Source of the DNA: a virus
IMG/VR virus record: IMGVR_UViG_3300046011_005882
Location: 1-39,768 of that record
Length of the DNA: 39,768 nt
Reading direction: 5' to 3' (one strand)
The notes under the pieces were generated by a model. The model saw nothing but the letters and a program-made list of their open reading frames with translations. It made no database searches and was not told the origin of the DNA. This document shows positions 35,888-39,768 of this stretch, one piece after another; position 1 is the stretch's first letter, and every line of letters begins with the position of its first letter. Made by a program: the position numbers and the translations under genes.

Positions 35888-36516
35888 AGGCTTTCCGCAC
35901 TTACAATCCCACCCACCTTTCCGGACGCCACCAACGCAATGGCCCGGTTCAACCTGTCGATGGAATCGTCATTTTTCAGGATCGTGTCGATTGCGCCGGC
36001 CTCATGGAGTTCCTCCACCCACCGTCGTTCCTGGTCCGTGTGAGGCTTGCCACCGGGTCGGACCACCTCAACCAGCACACCACCGCGGTCCCGCCATTCA
36101 CGCGCCTCCTGAGCCCGGCAGAGGCGACTGTTGACGCATCTGGATGGCAGGGTTGAGAAGAACAGCCGGTTCACCTCATCGTAGCGGTAAATCCCGTAGT
36201 CCTCCAGCAGGGCTCGAAGGTTCGGCTTCACCTCATCGTCCTGCGTGAACGGGTCCACCCCGCACAGCTTCACCAAGCTCCACCCGTAGGCGATCTCGGA
36301 GATGCGGAGCTGGTTGCGGCCGGTGTCCAATAGCCAGTCCCGGAAGAAGCGGAAGGTTGTCGGCCCCGCATCCCTCACCAACCCCTTGATGATGTCCCCG
36401 AAGGCCCTCCGTTCGTAGCCCAAGGATACGAGGTGGTCTGCGGCGGTATCCTTCCCTGAGCGGGAGTAGCCGGTGAGGGCAATCAGCGGGATTTCTTTGG
36501 CTTCTGTTTTTCCCAT
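35884..36516 (-). CDS. Deoxynucleoside monophosphate kinase
   Basis: The start MGKTEAKEIPLIALTGYSRS places the P-loop at residues 16-24 (GYSRSGKDT), followed by LVSLGYERRAFGDIIKGLVR, which matches phage dNMP kinases (T4 gp1-like) and dephospho-CoA-kinase-fold enzymes. The middle has DVNRLFFSTLPSRCV-type text, and the C-terminus a lid-like RWVEELHEAGAIDTILKNDD. It would phosphorylate dNMPs, perhaps including modified ones, to feed synthesis. It is 210 residues, a normal length. Its stop overlaps the macro-domain start. Confidence 0.75.
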   Translation of the reverse strand: MGKTEAKEIPLIALTGYSRSGKDTAADHLVSLGYERRAFGDIIKGLVRDAGPTTFRFFRDWLLDTGRNQLRISEIAYGWSLVKLCGVDPFTQDDEVKPNLRALLEDYGIYRYDEVNRLFFSTLPSRCVNSRLCRAQEAREWRDRGGVLVEVVRPGGKPHTDQERRWVEELHEAGAIDTILKNDDSIDRLNRAIALVASGKVGGIVSAESL

Positions 36517-36665
36517 AGCAGTTGGTTCAGTTTGCGGTAGACGGAGAGCTTGAATCGTTCGGGACTTCCGTAGTCACCCTTGGCTTCCCGCATGAGTTGG
36601 TCGTAGTCGTCAGGGTTGATGGGTTTTCCAGCGTCAACGGAGGCGATGGCTTCCGCAGCGGTCAC
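36483..36665 (-). CDS. Hypothetical protein, 60 aa
   Basis: A GTG start at 36665 overlaps the upstream stop (GTGA). The text (MTAAEAIASVDAGKPINPDD, YDQLMREAKGDYGSPERFKL) is helical and ends with a Lys-rich tail. It overlaps the kinase start by 34 bases, and no family is recognised. Confidence 0.5.
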   Translation of the reverse strand: MTAAEAIASVDAGKPINPDDYDQLMREAKGDYGSPERFKLSVYRKLNQLLWEKQKPKKSR

Positions 36666-37027
36666 AGGTTCGTGTGGGCCGCGATGGGATTACACAGGGT
36701 TGAGGCTGCCCACGCGGAAGATGGGGCTGTGAGGGAGGCCCAAAAAAGTCGATGGCGAATCACGGTCCGCCATTGCTTGACCTGAAGCGGGGGCATCATC
36801 CCGTTCTTGTCAGGCTTACGGTTCCTCACCATCCACTCACTGCCCGCCTCGGCGAGGATGTCCAGATCGGCAGGCAGGAACTTCATCGACCCGTGGTTGA
36901 CAACCTCCTCCAGCTCCACGGGGTTGATGGGGGTTTCGTGGGCGATGGTTTCTGGACGTGGAGTTCCAGCCCGGATGTGGGCGAGGAGGGATTCTACGGC
37001 CCCTATGGTTTCGGGGTTGAATGTCAT
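36662..37027 (-). CDS. Hypothetical protein, 121 aa
   Basis: I chose the ATG at 37027, which overlaps the upstream stop (ATGA). The protein (MTFNPETIGAVESLLAHIRA, ETPINPVELEEVVNHGSMKF, LPADLDILAEAGSEWMVRNR) is helical and ends in a separate short domain (VKQWRTVIRHRLFWASLTAP). No family is recognised. It is part of the minus-strand block that reads toward the macro-domain gene. Confidence 0.5.
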   Translation of the reverse strand: MTFNPETIGAVESLLAHIRAGTPRPETIAHETPINPVELEEVVNHGSMKFLPADLDILAEAGSEWMVRNRKPDKNGMMPPLQVKQWRTVIRHRLFWASLTAPSSAWAASTLCNPIAAHTNL

Positions 37028-37377
37028 TCCCCATCCTCCCACTTGCCGAGTGTGCGAAGGAAAGCCTCGCAATGCTGGGCCGCTGTGGCATTCAGGATTG
37101 CCCAGCAGTCGCCCTCTTGCGCCATCCAGTAGTCCCCGGCGAGCGGGCACAGCTTCAGGACATCAAGCCCGAGGGTTTGGATGAACAGGATTCTTTGGGT
37201 TGGTTCCATCGCCTCCCGCATTTCCGCACAGGCGTTGAGGTCGTTGGGGTAGTCGGGCGGAGTGTCGTAGACCTGATTGATTTCCGGATGGCACCAGTGG
37301 GGATCGCCGTGGTCTTGGGTTTTATACATCCACCCACACAGCTTCGCGATTTCGATTCTTTGTTTGTCAGCTTTCAT
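37024..37377 (-). CDS. Conserved phage hypothetical protein, 117 aa
   Basis: The ATG at 37377 overlaps the upstream stop. The text RIEIAKLCGWMYKTQDHGDP, HWCHPEINQVYDTPPDYPND and LNACAEMREAM fits a widespread phage pattern (IAEACGW....W..P......PDYLNDLNA..E.E..). The C-terminus has LGLDVLKLCPLAGDYWMAQE then LRTLGKWEDGE. The function is unknown. It has no signal peptide. Confidence 0.65.
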   Translation of the reverse strand: MKADKQRIEIAKLCGWMYKTQDHGDPHWCHPEINQVYDTPPDYPNDLNACAEMREAMEPTQRILFIQTLGLDVLKLCPLAGDYWMAQEGDCWAILNATAAQHCEAFLRTLGKWEDGE

Positions 37378-37646
37378 TTCCCAAGGGCCTTTCTGATTTG
37401 TCGCACCCGCTCCCGGCTCAGCTTGTATTTCTTGGCAAGGTCCACATCCCTCAGCGACCAGTCCCACCCCTCCCGCCTGTTGTTCTTGGATAGGCCGGGA
37501 TGGGCACGATACATCAACGGGTTGGGTTGCTGGAGGGCCTTCCGCCATCTCCATACGGTGGTGGGGCTGCATCCCAGTTTGCGGGCAAGGACGGAATCCT
37601 GGAGCTTCCAGTCCACCTTGCTCATGTAGTTGCGACCGAACTTCAT
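37374..37646 (-). CDS. Protein with two helix-turn-helix repeats, 90 aa
   Basis: The ATG at 37646 (MKFGRNYMSKVDWKLQDSVL) is used because a longer start has no good site. Two HTH segments lie in tandem: DSVLARKLGCSPTTVWRWRK (about 17-36) and VDLAKKYKLSRERVRQIRKA (about 68-87), the second with a sigma-like VRQIRK end. A double HTH of this size is likely a regulator or a transposase-like DNA-binding module. It heads the minus-strand block and diverges from the single-strand binding-like gene with the TTGCCTATTGACA motif between them, so it may control that region. Confidence 0.65.
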   Translation of the reverse strand: MKFGRNYMSKVDWKLQDSVLARKLGCSPTTVWRWRKALQQPNPLMYRAHPGLSKNNRREGWDWSLRDVDLAKKYKLSRERVRQIRKALGK

Positions 37647-37684
37647 CGGCGGAAAAACTGCGTCCGATCCCAAGGAATGTCAAG

Positions 37685-37697
37685 TTGCCTATTGACA
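37685..37697 (+). promoter_or_regulatory. TTGCCTATTGACA motif, copy D
   Basis: Exact copy in the divergent region between the double-HTH gene and the single-strand binding-like gene, 57 bases upstream of the ATG at 37755. Confidence 0.55.
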
Positions 37698-37754
37698 ACT
37701 TCCGTCATCCGACCCAACCTCACGTCGTCAACAACGGTTCAATTCAAAATCACA

Positions 37755-38369
37755 ATGACTACCACAAACCCATTCATCCCCGGAGCCGGGGCAAATTCAG
37801 GCCCCTCGGTCGAGCCTGGCGTCCACCCCGCAGTCTGTGTCGGACTGTTCGACATCGGCACCCACATCGACGAGAAGTTTGGCAAGACCAAGCGCAAATA
37901 CGTCCTCCAGTTTGAACTCCCCGACCAGCCCCCCGTCAAGCGGGACGGCCAGCCGGACGAGCCCCGCTGCCTGAGCAAGACGTTCACCGCCTCCATGCAC
38001 CCGAAGGGTATGCTGCGTCCCTCCATCGAGAGCTGGTTTGGAAAGTCGTTCCCGTCCGACGAGGTGGCCAACGCCTTCGACGTGAGCAAGCTGGTGGGCC
38101 GGCCCTGTCAGGTTAATGTCCTCCATGAGGACAGCAACGGGAAGACCTACGCCAACATCACCGCGATCCTGCCCGCCCCTAAGGGCCAGCAGATTGTCGC
38201 CAAGTCCATCCCCACAACCTTCACCGTCGCCCAGCTTGAGTCCCCCGAGGACTTGAAGGTGGCCGAGCTGCCTGAGTGGCTGGAGAAGAAGGTTGTCGCG
38301 AGCGAGGAATACAAGAAGCTCGTCGCCGCAGGTTCCACGTCCCAGACCGAACCGGACGACTGGGCCTAG
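37755..38369 (+). CDS. Putative single-stranded DNA-binding protein, 204 aa
   Basis: From the ATG at 37755 (MTTTNPFIPGAGANSGPSVE) the text follows a phage replication-region family: KRKYVLQFELPDQPPVKRDG, LSKTFTASMHPKGMLRPSIE, SWFGKSFPSDEVANAFDVSK and LVGRPCQVNVLHEDSNGKTY, then ANITAILPAPKGQ. This LSK..T.S.H.K..L......WFGR.F...E...FD...LLG..C...V.H...G...YANI pattern belongs to single-strand binding-like proteins of phages. An OB-fold is expected. The C-terminus is acidic (TEPDDWA), as in many SSBs. Exact function inferred from family and neighbours, not proven. Confidence 0.65.
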   Translation: MTTTNPFIPGAGANSGPSVEPGVHPAVCVGLFDIGTHIDEKFGKTKRKYVLQFELPDQPPVKRDGQPDEPRCLSKTFTASMHPKGMLRPSIESWFGKSFPSDEVANAFDVSKLVGRPCQVNVLHEDSNGKTYANITAILPAPKGQQIVAKSIPTTFTVAQLESPEDLKVAELPEWLEKKVVASEEYKKLVAAGSTSQTEPDDWA

Positions 38370-38383
38370 TCCACAATCCCGCT

Positions 38384-38406
38384 GACAGGCCGGGTAAGGA
38401 CCTGTC
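38384..38406. terminator. Hairpin after the single-strand binding-like gene
   Basis: GACAGG and CCTGTC form a 6-bp stem with an 11-base loop, 15 bases after the gene's stop. No T run follows. It may be a weak terminator or the first element of the structured region. Confidence 0.4.
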
Positions 38407-38409
38407 TCT

Positions 38410-38554
38410 CAAGTTCAGCGCATCCAGAAATGGGTCGTGGCTAGACGGAAGATACTTCTCAACTGGATTCCATCCGATTCGCGAGTCGGAATCACTTGTG
38501 TCAACACAAGCTGGATGAAGGTGATGTCGAAATGCTTCCAGTGCGCTGAACTTG
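38410..38554. ncRNA. Candidate multi-branch RNA closed by a perfect 13-bp stem
   Basis: CAAGTTCAGCGCA (38410-38422) pairs perfectly with TGCGCTGAACTTG (38542-38554), with about 119 bases between. Inside are CTTGTG-TCAA-CACAAG (38495-38510), TCCAG/CTGGA extending the closing stem (38423 with 38511), GATTCC/GGAATC (38466 with 38488) and GAAG-ATA-CTTC. No frame on either strand is convincing. The strand is unknown. It may be a separate RNA or part of the transcript that holds the element at 38641. Confidence 0.5.
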
Positions 38555-38640
38555 GGGTTGTTCAATGAGGGGCGGGAGATGCACTTACTAGTTAGTCATC
38601 AAAAGCAGCGACCTGACTCAATCCCATCCAATTAACGCCA

Positions 38641-38815
38641 ATGAAAACAAGCGAGAACAGAGATCATCGGACTGATCACCGATTCGGGTGCGACCCCCGG
38701 CGCTTGTGGTGCGGGCTAAACGCCTGACATTGGCCCAATTTGTCCTCCCCGTGTGGGGCGGATACCCTCAGGAAGCGGTGTTTCTGGACAGTTACTACGT
38801 GGAATGGGGGTTTTA
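38641..38815 (+). ncRNA. HEARO/omega-RNA-like element without an adjacent IscB gene
   Basis: ACAAGCG (38647-38653) pairs with CGCTTGT (38701-38707), closing a GGGTGCGACCC hairpin (38686-38696) and an ATCGG/CCGAT or GATCA/TGATC hairpin. Then come GCGGGCTAAACGCC, TGACATT, CCCC-GTGT-GGGG, GCGGATACC (38758-38766), GTCC/GGAC and GGAATGGGGGTTTTAC. The order of a closing stem around TGCGACC, GGCTxA...GACATT, GCGGATRCC and a terminal G run matches, from memory, HEARO RNAs, the guide RNAs of IscB-type nucleases. No IscB-like gene follows; the next gene is a 58-aa protein. Boundaries are approximate. Confidence 0.6.
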
Positions 38816-38836
38816 CTTTTGACTGACAAACTACAA

Positions 38837-39013
38837 ATGGAAGACCAAATCAAAATCGGCGACCGGGTGGAGAAGTTCACCGGGGATTACCAACTCACGG
38901 GCGAGGTTCGCTCCGTATTCACCACCAAGGCGGGGAAGACCCGGTATGTGGTGGAGCATGATCCGGGATTCCTCCACATCTACGGGCCAACCAACATCCG
39001 CAAAATCAACTGA
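38837..39013 (+). CDS. Small SH3-like phage protein, 58 aa
   Basis: I chose the ATG at 38837 (MEDQIKIGDRVEKFTGDYQL). The text TGEVRSVFTTKAGKTRYVVE and HDPGFLHIYGPTNIRKI is a small all-beta barrel found in many phages (GD.V.K.TGDY.F.G.V...F....G..RYVVE...G.LHI). The function is unknown. Its stop is 3 bases before the exonuclease start. Confidence 0.65.
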   Translation: MEDQIKIGDRVEKFTGDYQLTGEVRSVFTTKAGKTRYVVEHDPGFLHIYGPTNIRKIN

Positions 39014-39016
39014 CCT

Positions 39017-39664
39017 ATGGAATCAGCAAACTCAGACTACGCCGTCTTCGACATCGAAACCTCCCCGCTCCCCGAGGAGCAACTGGCCGCCTCCATGCCG
39101 GAGTTCAAGGCCGCCGCGAACCTCAAGGACCCCGAGAAGATCAAGGCATCCATCGAGGAGAAGAAGGAAGCCTACATCCGCGACGCAGCCCTATCCCCAC
39201 TGACCGGCCGCATCCTGGCAGTCGGGGTTCGCAAGCCCACCGGGGACCTCCTGATTGCCCACGGGGAAGATGAGGCGGACATCCTGAAGAAGGTGGTTAC
39301 CCAGCTCCGGCTATACATCCAGCAGCAGATTCCGATTGCCGGGTTCAACATCAAGTTCGACCTTCAATTCATACGGTTCAGGTGCGCCGTCCACTCGATC
39401 CACTGCCAGAATCTGATAAGCAGATGGAAGGGGAGGGCATTCTGGAATGAAAACTTCATCGACTTGATGGACGAGGTGACAATGGGTAGGGAGAAGTCTG
39501 GAAACGGACTCGACGCAGTATGCAAGGCTTTGGGCATAAAGGGTAAAACTGGAAGCGGGGCATATTTTGCCCAGCTTTACAAAGATGCCCCAGAGTCCGC
39601 GCTCGACTATCTCCGGAATGACATCAGGGCGACAGCATCTGTTTACGAAAGACTGATGACTTGA
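39017..39664 (+). CDS. 3'-5' exonuclease, DnaQ-like (RNase H fold)
   Basis: The protein starts MESANSDYAVFDIETSPLPE. It has exonuclease motif I (VFDIETSP, Asp12 and Glu14), motif II (IAGFNIKFDLQFIRF, with N..FD, about 110-124) and motif III (YLRNDIRATASVYERL, with Y...D, near 195-205). These acidic residues bind two metals. At 215 residues it is one domain without a polymerase, so it is either a proofreading subunit, a partner of a split DNA polymerase, or a nuclease of replication. It follows the small barrel protein; a polymerase gene may lie beyond the window. Confidence 0.85.
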   Translation: MESANSDYAVFDIETSPLPEEQLAASMPEFKAAANLKDPEKIKASIEEKKEAYIRDAALSPLTGRILAVGVRKPTGDLLIAHGEDEADILKKVVTQLRLYIQQQIPIAGFNIKFDLQFIRFRCAVHSIHCQNLISRWKGRAFWNENFIDLMDEVTMGREKSGNGLDAVCKALGIKGKTGSGAYFAQLYKDAPESALDYLRNDIRATASVYERLMT

Positions 39665-39665
39665 C

Positions 39666-39682
39666 AGCCAAGCCGCTTGGCT
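39666..39682. terminator. Hairpin after the exonuclease gene
   Basis: AGCCAAG-CCG-CTTGGCT is a perfect 7-bp stem directly after the stop codon. The tail ATTTACTC is only weakly T-rich, so it may attenuate and not end transcription. Confidence 0.4.
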
Positions 39683-39691
39683 ATTTACTCA

Positions 39692-39768
39692 ATGAATGAC
39701 GAAGCAAGAAAATACCTCTCAGAAATTGGGAAAAGGGGTGGTCTTTCAAAATCTCCAGCAAAGTCCTT
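39692..39768 (+). CDS. Partial gene cut by the window edge
   Basis: An ATG at 39692 opens a frame to the window end: MNDEARKYLSEIGKRGGLSK, then SPAKS. The E-I-G-K-R-G-G-x-S-K-S start is that of small KGG-type or phage helix proteins. The function is unknown; the rest is outside the window. Confidence 0.5.
   Translation, partial: MNDEARKYLSEIGKRGGLSKSPAKS

Noticed and set aside
20346-37697. TTGCCTATTGACA as a conserved start peptide (TTG-Pro-Ile-Asp)
   Set aside because: It is in frame with the next gene in only two of four copies, so the DNA or RNA is conserved and not a peptide.
38641-38760. A tRNA or tmRNA gene
   Set aside because: The GGGTGCGACCC arm looks like a T arm at first sight, but there is no 7-bp acceptor/anticodon layout and no TTCGA loop; the pattern fits a HEARO-like element better.

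Overview
This window is part of a tailed, double-stranded DNA bacteriophage or prophage. It carries a large terminase, portal, scaffold and major capsid protein; a replication module (DnaB helicase, initiator with iterons, sliding clamp, single-strand binding-like protein, 3'-5' exonuclease); and an excisionase-like gene beside a tyrosine integrase, so it is probably temperate. The DNA looks GC-rich. Genes are packed with 1-4 base stop/start overlaps, and many use GTG starts. I cannot name the host: no tRNA, 16S or host gene is visible. Both ends of the window cut genes.

Layout. 1-9853 (minus): tail-spike-like beta-helix protein with a Sec-type signal peptide (cut by the left edge), a small membrane protein, two small proteins, an HNH endonuclease gene bounded by two terminators, major capsid protein, scaffold, portal and small partners. 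9900-12628 (plus): large terminase, diverging from the portal, then a protein of unknown function whose 3' half overlaps a cysteine-rich frame. 12663-20313 (minus): GIY-YIG endonuclease, a frame-split RusA resolvase, HNH protein, MazG-like pyrophosphohydrolase, C5 cytosine methyltransferase with a second long gene nested in another frame, SWIM zinc-finger protein, DnaB helicase, an initiator carrying 15-bp iterons in its own gene, and a chain of coupled tiny genes. 20314-21257: gene-poor divergent control region with a perfect 18-bp palindrome and a 9-bp tandem repeat. 21258-28061 (plus): about twenty small accessory genes, several preceded by a TTTCCTA element. 28062-28549: a gene-free stretch dense in hairpins. 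28550-34968 (plus): excisionase-like, integrase, glycosyltransferase, sliding clamp, metallophosphoesterase and small genes. 35008-37646 (minus): macro-domain protein, dNMP kinase and a double-HTH protein. 37755-39768 (plus): single-strand binding-like protein, a 468-base gene-free interval with structured RNA, a small barrel protein, an exonuclease and the start of another gene.

The most unusual signals are: (1) a HEARO/omega-RNA-like element at about 38641-38815 with no IscB-type nuclease gene beside it; (2) two overlapping reading frames of about 1.1 kb in the methyltransferase locus, both resembling known phage proteins; (3) a 13-bp motif, TTGCCTATTGACA, found four times 32-57 bases upstream of start codons; (4) further large structured RNA candidates at 28086-28430 and 38410-38554; (5) initiator-embedded iterons; and (6) an integrase lacking the first catalytic arginine.
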